A stretch of 64,000 bases of DNA from Leyella lascolaii (GTDB taxonomy: Bacteria > Bacteroidota > Bacteroidia > Bacteroidales > Bacteroidaceae), in the NCBI RefSeq assembly GCF_900079775.1, contig NZ_LT556038.1:101855-165854 (forward strand). The letters are read 5' to 3'. The notes under the pieces were generated by a model. That model worked only from the letters and a program-made list of their open reading frames with translations. It ran no database searches and was not told the origin of the DNA. Shown one piece after another: positions 43,712 through 53,206 of the stretch (its first letter is position 1; every line of letters begins with the position of its first letter). The position numbers and the translations under genes are program-made.

Positions 43712-44575
43712 ATTATTTAGCTTTATAATTGTTGTAATATTGTTTTCTACATCTTGTTCAAATATAGACCATCCCGTATATAAGACAAAACTTTACTATT
43801 ACGATTATCGTTTGTTTCAAGGAACTCCAGTTTGGCCATTGGCTAAGGCTGCCCATTATGAAGACATGGCAAGTGTAAAAAAATATTGTCAGCCAGTCCT
43901 CAGTTAGCCAATATACCTGATTCCGTTTATGGAAATACCATGTTGATGATGGCAATTATCAATCAAGATTACGATTTGTTTAAATTGCTAATTGATAATG
44001 GGGCAAATTTCAACTACCACAATACATATGATGGAAGTTCTCCGATAATAGAGGCTTGTTCTTATAGAGAGTATGATTCCAAGTTTGTAAAGGATTTGGT
44101 TGCAAAAGGAGCGAATGTAAATGACACTACTGATAATGCTCCTTATGCACAATACAACCCTTTAATGGAGGCAGCCGGGTGTGGCAACTCCTCAATTGTA
44201 GAGTATCTCATAAAGGAAGGTGCGGATATTAATTATAGGAATAATTTTGGAGCAACACCATTAGGAGAATCAATCCTTACAGAAAAGTATGATGTCGCAT
44301 TAATACTATTAAACAGTGGCGCGGATTTTTCTTCTCCAATATATAATAGTGTTGATAGACATGGAAGACCTACCGTACCCGTTAAATTGCCGAAGGCATT
44401 AAGAGATGCGATGATAGATTTATGGACTATCAAATATTATAGGAAACGGAAATTAATAAAGTTTCTAAAAACAAAAGGTATTGATTATGATTCTGTCCCA
44501 ATACCAGATTATATAATCGATATGGCAAAAGAACAATATCCTTCAACATGGAAAGAATATCTTAAACAATATTAA
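43707..44575 (+). pseudogene. Ankyrin-repeat lipoprotein, frameshifted at an A7 run
   Basis: Frame 1 (43707-43907) gives a lipoprotein signal (LFSTSC) and FQGTPVWPLAKAAHYEDMAS. Frame 2 (to 44575) gives ankyrin repeats: GNTMLMMAIINQDYDLFKLL, IDNGANFNYHNTYDGSSPII, YNPLMEAAGCGNSSIVEYLI, GATPLGESILTEKYDVALIL. The two join as SVKKILSASPQLANI if the run of seven A at 43877-43883 is read as eight. The intact protein would have about 289 residues. Ankyrin lipoproteins of this type are common as immunity-like genes near Bacteroidales toxins. Confidence 0.75.
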
Positions 44576-44925
44576 TTGTGTCATATTTGTGCTCTGCTGT
44601 ACAGCCCGAAATATCGGACAACCCGGAATCAAGTGAAAAAACTGTTTTGGCGGCATAATGACTCGGGGTTAATATGAAAGCCTTCCGGTTCGGGGCCATG
44701 ATAAATTTATTTATTACATAGAGCGAGAACGACACATTGCACACTTCATCCCTGTTTTACGCTACAATTATAACAACATTCATTTTTATATCCGACATAA
44801 AAGCATTAACTTTGCATCTGCTCCGGCACAACTGCATGCAGCGACATGCATTTTACAGCAACCCGAATAATATAAAACATAATAAGATTATTAACACTTT
44901 AAACAAACCCAAACAACGAAGAAAA

Positions 44926-46107
44926 ATGTCAAACAGCTACATTGCCTCAAAACCACGTTATGAGATTCTTGACGGTCTGCGCGGAGTGGCGGCAGTCATT
45001 GTCGTATTGTTCCACATGTTCGAGTGCTATTCTCCCGGCACGTTGGAACAGATAATAAACCACGGCTACCTTGCGGTGGACTTCTTTTTCGCCCTGTCAG
45101 GATTTGTCATTTCCTATGCCTACGACAACCGATGGGACAAGATGACGATGACCGACTTTTTCAAACGACGCATCATACGCCTTCATCCGATGGTGGTCTT
45201 CGGAACTCTGTTCGGCGCATGCTTTTTCTATATCAACGCGTGCGACAGTTTCCCGGTAATAGAGACAGTGCCGTGGTACTTCTTCCTGCTCGCCATCGTA
45301 TGGTGTCTCACGCTCCTGCCCATACCGGCATGGCTCGACATGCGCGGCACAGTAGTCACAAATCCGTTCACAGACCCCGTTTGGTCGCTACAGTTCGAGT
45401 ATATAGCCAACATAATTTACGCCTTCATACTGCGCCACCTGTCCAAGTTGGCAATAGCAATACTGTGCGTCGTGGCTGCCTTCTTCACCGTCACGCTGAC
45501 CATGAACGTCGACCTGTTCGGATTCTTGGGCACACGCACATGGGCAGCCTACACCGTCATCGGAGGATGGTCGTTTGAACTGCCGCAGATATACATTGGA
45601 CTTGTGCGTCTTGCCACACCTTTCCTTCTCGGCATACTCGTGGCACGCATAGGACGCTTCATCACCATCGGCAACGCATTCTTCTGGTGCGCGCTCCTGG
45701 TAGTCGGTGTGACCGCGTGTCCGCGTCTGGGAGGCGAGGAACACATGTGGATGAACGGCATATATGAGTCGGCGGTCATAATCATCGCGTTCCCGCTCAT
45801 ACTCTGCATCGGCGCGGGCAGTAAGATACGCGGCAGGAAAGCATACAGGCTGTGCAACTTTCTCGGAGATATTTCATATCCGCTCTACCTGACACACATC
45901 ATATACATATACATGCTGTACAACTTCAAGAACAATCATCCTGACGCACCGCTGAGCATGATAATATGCGTTTGCGCCGGACTCTTCATAGCCTCGCTCT
46001 TCACTGCTTACGCAGCTCTGAAGCTGTATGACATGCCTGTGCGCGAGTATCTGAAAAAACGCTGGTTCGGCGGTAAACGGACAGAAAAGAACATAGAAAA
46101 GAAATAA
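44926..46107 (+). CDS. Acyltransferase 3 (OafA-type)
   Basis: Start taken at ATG 44926 (MSNSYIASKPRYEILDGLRG), 393 residues. The R-G-x-A-A-x-x-V-x-x-F-H motif (LRGVAAVIVVLFH) carries the catalytic His, with about ten membrane helices. Such enzymes acetylate sugars of cell-surface polysaccharide or peptidoglycan. GC content rises sharply relative to the cassette row. The second acyltransferase follows after 28 bases; 44576-44925 holds no other supported gene. Confidence 0.85.
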   Translation: MSNSYIASKPRYEILDGLRGVAAVIVVLFHMFECYSPGTLEQIINHGYLAVDFFFALSGFVISYAYDNRWDKMTMTDFFKRRIIRLHPMVVFGTLFGACFFYINACDSFPVIETVPWYFFLLAIVWCLTLLPIPAWLDMRGTVVTNPFTDPVWSLQFEYIANIIYAFILRHLSKLAIAILCVVAAFFTVTLTMNVDLFGFLGTRTWAAYTVIGGWSFELPQIYIGLVRLATPFLLGILVARIGRFITIGNAFFWCALLVVGVTACPRLGGEEHMWMNGIYESAVIIIAFPLILCIGAGSKIRGRKAYRLCNFLGDISYPLYLTHIIYIYMLYNFKNNHPDAPLSMIICVCAGLFIASLFTAYAALKLYDMPVREYLKKRWFGGKRTEKNIEKK

Positions 46108-46135
46108 AAACAAAAACACAATATCAAAAACAACG

Positions 46136-47224
46136 ATGAAACGAATAGTCTTTCTGGATTACGTACGCGTGTTCGCATGCTTCCTTGTCATGATAGTGCA
46201 CGCAAGTGAGAACTTTTACGGTGCAGCCGGCTCTACCGACATGGCAGGTCCGCAGTCGTTCCTGGCAAACGAGGCTGACCGTCTGTGGGTGAGCGTATAC
46301 GACGGATTCTCACGCATGTCTGTGCCACTGTTCATGATAGTGTCGGCGTTTCTGCTCGCCCCGATGAAGGAAGGGCAGACCACGTGGCAGTTCTACCGCA
46401 AGCGGAGCCTGCGCATACTGCCACCGTTCTTCGTGTTCATGATACTCTACTGCACGCTGCCGCTGCTCTGGGGACAGATTGACGGAGAGACGTCACTGAA
46501 AGACCTGTCGCGCATACTGCTCAACTTCCCCACCCTCGCCGGTCACCTGTGGTTCATGTATCCGCTCTTCAGCCTCTATCTGTTCATACCCTTCATATCA
46601 CCGTGGCTGAGCAAGGCGACAGCGAAGGAGGAGCGTTTCTTCATCGTGCTCTTCCTCATCTCCACATGCATTCCGTTCCTCAACCGCTGGTGCGGCGAGG
46701 TGTGGGGACAGTGTTTCTGGAACCAGTATCACATGCTCTGGTACTTCTCGGGCTATCTTGGCTATCTTGTCATGGCACACTACATAAGGGTGCACCTCAC
46801 ATGGGACAGAAAGACACGCCTCGTCCGCGGCATGGCACTCATGGCAGCCGGAGCCGCCATCACCATATGGTCGTTCTATGTGCAGGCTGTTCCGGGCGTC
46901 ACCCACTCCACCCCTGAGATTGAGATAGGCTGGGCTTTCTGCACCATCAACTGCGTGATGCTCACTGCCGGAGCGTTCCTCATGTTCACATGCATAAAGG
47001 CGAAGAAAGCTCCAAAGATCATAACCGACCTGTCCAAACTGAGCTACGGCATGTATCTCATGCACATATTCTGGCTCGGCATGTGGGCAGGTGTGTTCAA
47101 GTCTGTTCTCGCACTGCCCACCGTGGCTGCCATCCCCTGCATCGCCATATGTACGTTCGTATGCTGCTACATCACAGCGAAAGTCATATCGCTTATCCCC
47201 GGCAGCAAGTGGGTGATAGGATAG
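46136..47224 (+). CDS. Acyltransferase 3, second gene
   Basis: 362 residues with about ten membrane helices. The N-terminal motif is FLDYVRVFACFLVMIVHASE, with His in place as in the acyltransferase-3 family, followed by YDGFSRMSVPLFMIVSAFLL. It pairs with the preceding gene in an operon, so the two probably modify the same surface glycan. Confidence 0.85.
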   Translation: MKRIVFLDYVRVFACFLVMIVHASENFYGAAGSTDMAGPQSFLANEADRLWVSVYDGFSRMSVPLFMIVSAFLLAPMKEGQTTWQFYRKRSLRILPPFFVFMILYCTLPLLWGQIDGETSLKDLSRILLNFPTLAGHLWFMYPLFSLYLFIPFISPWLSKATAKEERFFIVLFLISTCIPFLNRWCGEVWGQCFWNQYHMLWYFSGYLGYLVMAHYIRVHLTWDRKTRLVRGMALMAAGAAITIWSFYVQAVPGVTHSTPEIEIGWAFCTINCVMLTAGAFLMFTCIKAKKAPKIITDLSKLSYGMYLMHIFWLGMWAGVFKSVLALPTVAAIPCIAICTFVCCYITAKVISLIPGSKWVIG

Positions 47225-47292
47225 ACACAAGTCAGTTAAAGTGTCAATATCTTATCTTTTTGCAGCTTATTCTATAAAAAAGTGTCTTTTTG

Positions 47293-47323
47293 TTTGTTTT
47301 TCAAAATAAAACATGTATCTTTG
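47293..47323 (+). promoter_or_regulatory. Consensus promoter of gdhA
   Basis: TTTG (47293-47296), exactly 19 bases, TATCTTTG (47316-47323): a full match to the Bacteroidetes housekeeping consensus. The leader before the gdhA start at 47450 would be about 120 bases. Confidence 0.8.
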
Positions 47324-47352
47324 CAACCGAAAAATTTGAAAGGGAGATAAAA

Positions 47353-47374
47353 GGAGCCTTCTCCGGAAGGCTCC
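47353..47374 (+). promoter_or_regulatory. Hairpin in the gdhA leader
   Basis: GGAGCCTTC and GAAGGCTCC pair perfectly around TCCG. It starts about 25 bases after the predicted transcription start. No T-run follows directly, so it is more likely a stabilising or regulatory stem than a terminator. TTTTTT comes 30 bases later (47405). Confidence 0.5.
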
Positions 47375-47449
47375 CCACATATCCGCCTTGGACGACAGGG
47401 CAATGTTTTTTCAGGTAACATAACAAATCAAATAACTAACATTAAAGAA

Positions 47450-48784
47450 ATGAAAGCCACAGAAGTTGTAGAAAATCTGAAAAGAAGATTTCCGAATGAG
47501 CCTGAATACATACAGGCAGTAAGTCAGGTGTTAGGCACCATCGAAGAAGAGTACAACAAGCATCCGGAGTTTGAGAAAGCAAACCTCATCGAACGTCTGT
47601 GCATTCCAGATCGCCTTGTAGAGTTCCGCGTGACGTGGGTTGACGACAAAGGCAACGTGCAGACAAACATGGGATACCGTGTACAGCACAACAACGTGAT
47701 TGGTCCGTACAAGGGTGGTCTGCGCTTCCACGCATCAGTAAACCTGAGCATCCTGAAGTTCCTCGCATTCGAACAGACATTCAAGAACTCGCTCACAACC
47801 CTGCCTATGGGCGGTGCCAAGGGCGGATCTGACTTCTCGCCGCGCGGCAAGAGCAACGCTGAGGTGATGCGGTTCTGTCAGGCTTTCATGAACGAGCTCT
47901 ACCGCCACATAGGTCCCGACGAGGACGTTCCGGCTGGCGACATCGGTGTGGGCGGCCGTGAAGTGGGCTACATGTTCGGACAATACAAGAAACTGACACA
48001 CCAGTTCTGCGGCATTCTCACAGGAAAGGGTCTGGAGTTCGGCGGTTCGCTCATACGTCCGGAGGCGACAGGATATGGCAATGTTTACTTCCTCGAGAAC
48101 ATGCTCAAGACACGCAACATCGACCTGAAGGGAAAGACGGTGCTTGTGAGCGGTGCAGGAAACGTGGCTCAATATACAGTGGAGAAACTCATACAGCTCG
48201 GAGCTAAGCCTGTGACACTGTCTGACTCGGACGGATACATATACGACCCGGACGGCATAGACGAGGAGAAGCTGGCTTATGTGAAGGAACTCAAGAACAT
48301 AGAACGCGGACGCATAAGCGAGTATGCGGAGAAATACGGAGTGAAATATGTTGCCGGAGCCAAGCCATGGTTTGAAAAGGCTGACATAGCACTGCCCTCT
48401 GCCACACAGAACGAGATAAACGAAGAGGCTGCAAAGGCACTCGTGGCAAACGGAGTGTTCGCCGTAAGCGAAGGCGCGAACATGCCGTCCACACCTGAGG
48501 CTATCAAAGTGTTCCAGGATGCCAAGATTCTGTATTCACCCGGAAAGGCTGCGAACGCCGGCGGTGTGGCAGTGTCGGGACTTGAGATGACACAGAACTC
48601 TGAGCGTCTGCGCTGGAGCAGCGAGGAGGTTGACAGCAAACTGCACGAGATAATGAACGACATTCACGCCAACTGCGTGAAGTACGGCACCGAGCCGGAC
48701 GGATACATCAACTACGTGAAGGGCGCCAACGTCGCAGGATTCCTGAAGGTAGCCAAGGCTATGATGGCGCAGGGAATAGTCTGA
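47450..48784 (+). CDS. gdhA: NADP-type glutamate dehydrogenase
   Basis: 444 residues, the hexameric small-subunit type. Substrate lysines lie in GPYKGGLRFH and LPMGGAKGGSDF; the nucleotide-binding part is VLVSGAGNVAQYTVEKLI. The catalytic Asp lies in PAGDIGVGGREVGYM. It makes glutamate from 2-oxoglutarate and ammonia, the main ammonia-assimilation route in Bacteroidales. Monocistronic, behind a consensus promoter. Confidence 0.96.
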   Translation: MKATEVVENLKRRFPNEPEYIQAVSQVLGTIEEEYNKHPEFEKANLIERLCIPDRLVEFRVTWVDDKGNVQTNMGYRVQHNNVIGPYKGGLRFHASVNLSILKFLAFEQTFKNSLTTLPMGGAKGGSDFSPRGKSNAEVMRFCQAFMNELYRHIGPDEDVPAGDIGVGGREVGYMFGQYKKLTHQFCGILTGKGLEFGGSLIRPEATGYGNVYFLENMLKTRNIDLKGKTVLVSGAGNVAQYTVEKLIQLGAKPVTLSDSDGYIYDPDGIDEEKLAYVKELKNIERGRISEYAEKYGVKYVAGAKPWFEKADIALPSATQNEINEEAAKALVANGVFAVSEGANMPSTPEAIKVFQDAKILYSPGKAANAGGVAVSGLEMTQNSERLRWSSEEVDSKLHEIMNDIHANCVKYGTEPDGYINYVKGANVAGFLKVAKAMMAQGIV

Positions 48785-48973
48785 CCCCTGCATCAGAACA
48801 TAGATTACGGAAATGGAATATAGCACAGCATGGCACACCGGCTGTGCTATATTTTTTTCCAAGCACATGTTCCGAATTAACAAGGTTATGTGTTTTCGTA
48901 TAAAACCTTCAGACTCATCCCTATTCTTGAAAAATATCCATATTTAAGTTTTTCAACTTTGACATCCACACAT

Positions 48974-50195
48974 TCACTCTTTGTTTATGCCCAGAACCCT
49001 ATATACATTAGCGTTGCCTGACATTATCCTGTTACCGTTTTCATCATATATGAACAGTGTCGGATAACCGTAGATATCCCATATTCCCTTTAGGCTCTTG
49101 CCATTGATGAGATAATGCTCACCGCCGATATACTTTACCATATCCTCCCATTGCGCCATATTGCTGTTGTCCGCAATATACACAAAGTCGTAACCTTGCT
49201 CACTAAGACGCTTCTTATGCTTCCTTATTATCTTATGTGAGTTTAAGCACGAACCACACCATGTGTTCCAGAAATCAACCACAACCTTGCGCCCTTTGTG
49301 ACGGCTCATGATATATCTCTCCAGACCTTCAGCCATGACCGAGTCAACGTCAACTATCTCATACTTCTGTATAGCATTGTCGCTTTGCGCCCATTCGGAC
49401 AGATTATCGTTGTATTCCAATATCATGTCGGCAACATCTGGGTTTTTGTTTGAATAGAAACGTTTTATATCCTCCTTCTGTTCGGAGGTCAGTGCCTGTA
49501 TGCTGTCGCATATCTGTCGCACATATGCTGTTGCGAGCAGAAGGTCGAGGAAGGTGTTGTCTTTGAATCTTTTACGCGTCCGAGACTTTTACGTGCATGC
49601 TCCATCCACTCCTCAGGTGTCGTATCGGATATGGGCTTCAAGCCGAATTCCTTTATATCAAGCACCGATTTCATGAATGTGTGTATCGGGGAAGGGTCTT
49701 CTCTGAACGCTATCGAGGCATAAAGAAAGTCGGGGCTGCCGAATCCGAGACTGTCAAGAAAAGAATAATACTCTATTCCCGGTTCTTTTGGAACAATTGG
49801 TTCCGGAACGAGCGAGCGATACGGATTGTCCGGAGAACAAATGTCGTCCTGCTGTCCCTTAATCTGTGTTTGGTATAGTTGAGAAAAAGCTTCGGGACAC
49901 ATTTCACATTGATATAATACTTCATTATTTTCTCTATTCCCGGTGACAGATTCATGCCTAATGAAATAATGTCATAATTCAGTGCCGTGAAAGCCATGCG
50001 TTCGTCAAGAAAATCCCTTGGGGAAAGAAAGTATACCCATCTGTTGTCATCATATAAGTCTACCGCCATATCTTCAATCAGATCCGCCTCGGAATCATTT
50101 AAACCGAAACCACCCTGTGTGATAAAACGGTCGCTTGCGCCATCATATTCTACGTATGTTGGCTTTTCCTGCGACAATGAGACAATATGTTTCAT
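48974..50195 (-). pseudogene. Thioredoxin-like (TlpA-type) gene with two frameshifts
   Basis: Three consecutive minus-strand frames together make one protein. 50195 to about 49895 gives YVEYDGASDRFITQGGFGLN ... YYINVKCVP. 49902 to about 49560 gives EAFSQLYQTQIKGQQDDICS ... RKSLGRVKDSK. The last frame, to 48974, gives QICDSIQALTSEQKEDIKRF and a thioredoxin fold with WNTWCGSCLNSHK (CGSC active site) and GYPTLFIYDENGNRIMSG. No signal peptide is present and a stop precedes the first ATG, so the 5' end is lost as well. Relatives are exported thiol-disulfide proteins. Confidence 0.7.
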
Positions 50196-50412
50196 CCTTA
50201 AAAAAAGGGAATCTTACGAGTGATATACAAGTGCGATAGAGATATGATTTAGAACAATTCTTATAAACGGCTTCGCTGTAATAAAAGTCAAAAGAAAACC
50301 ACTATCGCTCAATTTTTCCAATATTTGAATATCCGCATTCTGTCCATACTTGCAAATATGCAACTATAAAACGCTCTGTTGTGTCCGATTCACGGTATGT
50401 GCAATGCCGTGA

Positions 50413-50455
50413 CCTGAAAGAGGCTGTTTGGGGCTACGAAACAGGCTCTTTCAGG
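50413..50455. repeat. Hairpin in the long intergenic region
   Basis: CCTGAAAGAGGCTGTTT (50413-50429 by position 13-29 of the line) pairs with AAACAGGCTCTTTCAGG with one mismatch. It lies in the 900-base gap 50196-51108, which has no supported gene. A related style of GC-rich hairpin recurs at 62804-62828. Confidence 0.55.
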
Positions 50456-50927
50456 AGCTGAAACAGCATGTTTCAGACGCCCGAAAAGCACGTTTTGCAA
50501 CCCACTGGCAATCAGACAGTTGTCTCAAACAATGTCCGTGGACGCGATTAACATAAAATGTTAACGATGCAGGCGTCCTCCAACGGTCGTCGGGCGTATG
50601 GGACATTTGCGGATATTCATATTTAAATCCAGACAGGATTGGGGTTAAATATGATGCGAAATCGATATAAGAATTATGCATAAAGATTGGAGACTGTTCG
50701 CGGAACACACCTCCACATTGATATTCCTGCCAGTTTTGGGCATACCGGAAGAATTCCGGTGAAATTCTGCAGATACAACACTCACGATGGGACTGTTCTT
50801 TGGTTAACTAAGGTTAAAGACAGTTTATAACCGGAGGGCTCGCGCGTCTTATTATCAGATAAGAATGTTAATTAGCTGTTCAAAATCAACCGATATTATA
50901 AGATTACTCATATGTCATATATATCTT

Positions 50928-51051
50928 TGCCGTCATCCTGTGCGCTCTTCAGGCTTTCATTCCAAAGTCTCATCGGTAGTGTAGCCCGCTACACTCACTC
51001 TTCTGACTTTGAAATGCACCACCGGTACAGCACACAACATGATGGCAACCA
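50928..51051. repeat. Intergenic palindrome, family B
   Basis: The left arm runs from GCCGTCATCCTGTGC to CATTCCAAAGTC; the right arm, reversed, reads GCCATCATGTTGTGT to CATTTCAAAGTC. The exact core is AGTGTAGC-CC-GCTACACT (50978-50995). The copy ends about 60 bases before the next gene. Flanks (GTCATATATATC before, CAATTCAGAACAT after) are shared with the copy at 55195-55590. Confidence 0.75.
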
Positions 51052-51108
51052 ATTCAGAACATATACTTATAAATAAACAATACATTATTCAACGATAGAC
51101 GCACTCCT

Positions 51109-53040
51109 ATGAACAATCACAACAAGACCCTACAGGCACTCATAATGCTGACATTACTGTACGTATGTATTACGGCAAGCGGACGCGATGTGACAGTGAG
51201 AACACCTGGCACGCTGCATACGACAATAAAAAGCAATGAGAAATATAAGATAAGTGAGCTGAAGATTGAAGGCGCGCTCAACTCTGCCGACATAATGATG
51301 CTGCGCGACATGGCGGGATGCGACGCAAAGGAACAACGCACCGAAGGACGGCTGAAAAGAATAGATATGAGTGGGGTGACATTTGTCAAGGACATCACTC
51401 CGTTCATAGAAAACAACAAAAGCAGCATCATAAACGACATATACACACTGCCGGCTTACATGTTCAGCAACTGTATAATAGAGGAAGTAGTATTGCCGCA
51501 CAGCATAAAGGCTATAGGCGTAAGGTCGTTCGGCTATTCTGCCCTGAGAAAAATAACTCTGCCGGAAAATATCGTTGTGAACAACGACGCGTTCAAGGGA
51601 TGCAGGAAACTGTCGGAAGTGACATTCCCTTATTTCACAAAGGAACTGTGGTCTGAATGTTTCAGCGGATGCACCGGTCTGAAATCAATAACCATCAACA
51701 ACATAGGACTGCTTGGCTCACGAGCCTTCAGAAACATGGAGAACCTCACCGACATAACCATAAAGGGCGTCATCGGACATGTTGACGGATGGATGTGCCG
51801 CGACCTTCCGAGTCTTAAATCCATACACTTCGAAGGTTTTATAATCAACACAGGCAGCTCGATAATAGCGCAGAACTGTCCGCAGCTGAGTGAGATTGTG
51901 TTCTCCGGAACATGCATGCCTATGGGATTCGGAAGCGTGAAGGAATGTCCGCTGATGAAAAAGTGCACCGTAACAGGATATGTCATAAAGTCAGGTGACA
52001 AGAATTTCATAGAATATGACGAGCCGGTGACATTCAGCAGGCAGATGGAGGAGGCTTGCAGGAAATGTGAGGAGCTCATAGCAAGAGACGAATACTCCAG
52101 CATCTTCGGAGTGAAGAACACACTGTACGACATGGTGGTGATACTGACGGACATCGGAGAGGAAAGAAAAGCCGCACAGTATGCCGAGATGGCTGCAAGC
52201 TATAAGTATAAGGATCCGCAACAGGAGCAGGAACAGAGCGGGAAGTCATATAGCGGTCTGAAAAGCGAAAAAGACTTTCTGGGCATCCTGAAGGCTTCGA
52301 ACCATTACGGAGCACACGACCCGGACAACGACAGACGCTTCACTTACGCTTCTGCCGACGACCCCGAACTGAAAAAGATAAAGGACTTCTTCAATCTTGA
52401 ACACGTAGCAGGCGACGGCGATGAGTTGTCACAGATGAGAAACATCATGTCGTGGCTGCACGACAGGATAAGACACGACGGCTCGGGAGGATTCCCTCCG
52501 GGCGCAGAACGCAACGCCATAGACCTTTACAAGGCATGCAAGGCAAGAAACTGCGGACTGAACTCACGCGGTCTGTCCATCGTTCTGACAGAGCTTTATC
52601 TTGCCATGGGATGGCAGGCGCGCTTCGTCACATGCCAGTCGATGGACCCGGGCGACAGCGAATGCCATATAGTTGTGGTGGTGTGGAGCAGGACACTGGG
52701 AAAATGGATTATGATGGATCCGACATACGACGCCTATGTATGCGACGAGAACGGACTGATACTGCATCCGGGAGAAATAAGAAAGAGTATGATAGAAGGC
52801 AGGAAGCTCGTCCTTAGCGACAATGCCAACTGGAACCATGTATTGATGTTCACCGAGAAGAACTATCTTTATGAATACATGGCAAAGAATCTGTATATTC
52901 TGAGTGCATACCTTGACAGCTATCCAAACGTCGAATCGGAGGGTAAAAGCACATACTACACTCTGAAGCCGGAAGGATTCGACGCGAATATAGGAGGCAC
53001 CGCAACATACGACGAGCAATGGTTCTGGCAGAAGCCTTAA
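51109..53040 (+). CDS. LRR-transglutaminase-like protein A, catalytic Cys replaced by Ser
   Basis: 643 residues. Signal peptide (about 1-25). BspA-type leucine-rich repeats at about 75-290 (YSALRKITLPENIVVNNDAF, KLSEVTFPYFTKELWSECFS). A helical middle, then a transglutaminase-like domain from about 400 (MSWLHDRIRHDGSGGFPPGA, NCGLNSRGLSIVLTELYLAM, ECHIVVVVWSRTLGKWIMMD). His520 and Asp537 of the triad are present, but position 486 is Ser (codon TCA at 52564), where the neighbour has Cys. Exported; perhaps a binding protein rather than an enzyme. Confidence 0.75.
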   Translation: MNNHNKTLQALIMLTLLYVCITASGRDVTVRTPGTLHTTIKSNEKYKISELKIEGALNSADIMMLRDMAGCDAKEQRTEGRLKRIDMSGVTFVKDITPFIENNKSSIINDIYTLPAYMFSNCIIEEVVLPHSIKAIGVRSFGYSALRKITLPENIVVNNDAFKGCRKLSEVTFPYFTKELWSECFSGCTGLKSITINNIGLLGSRAFRNMENLTDITIKGVIGHVDGWMCRDLPSLKSIHFEGFIINTGSSIIAQNCPQLSEIVFSGTCMPMGFGSVKECPLMKKCTVTGYVIKSGDKNFIEYDEPVTFSRQMEEACRKCEELIARDEYSSIFGVKNTLYDMVVILTDIGEERKAAQYAEMAASYKYKDPQQEQEQSGKSYSGLKSEKDFLGILKASNHYGAHDPDNDRRFTYASADDPELKKIKDFFNLEHVAGDGDELSQMRNIMSWLHDRIRHDGSGGFPPGAERNAIDLYKACKARNCGLNSRGLSIVLTELYLAMGWQARFVTCQSMDPGDSECHIVVVVWSRTLGKWIMMDPTYDAYVCDENGLILHPGEIRKSMIEGRKLVLSDNANWNHVLMFTEKNYLYEYMAKNLYILSAYLDSYPNVESEGKSTYYTLKPEGFDANIGGTATYDEQWFWQKP

Positions 53041-53110
53041 ACCCGAATTATGCTCCGGACGGTCAACCGCATCATATGCACGGACATGCCCGAATGACAG
53101 ATTAAGATTA

Positions 53111-53162
53111 GGGATAGTGCAAACGAGCGGAGTGGAAGCTTGCTCTTAAATTGTCGGGAGCA
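53111..53162 (-). repeat. Single decayed unit of the 66-bp repeat family
   Basis: GATAGTGCAAACGAGCGGAG, then TGGAAGCTTGCTCT, matches the reverse complement of the units at 63077-63290. It lies between the two transglutaminase-like paralogues. Confidence 0.55.
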
Positions 53163-53206
53163 ATATAACATCATAAAACATGAGTTATTATCAAAACATA
53201 TAAGCA

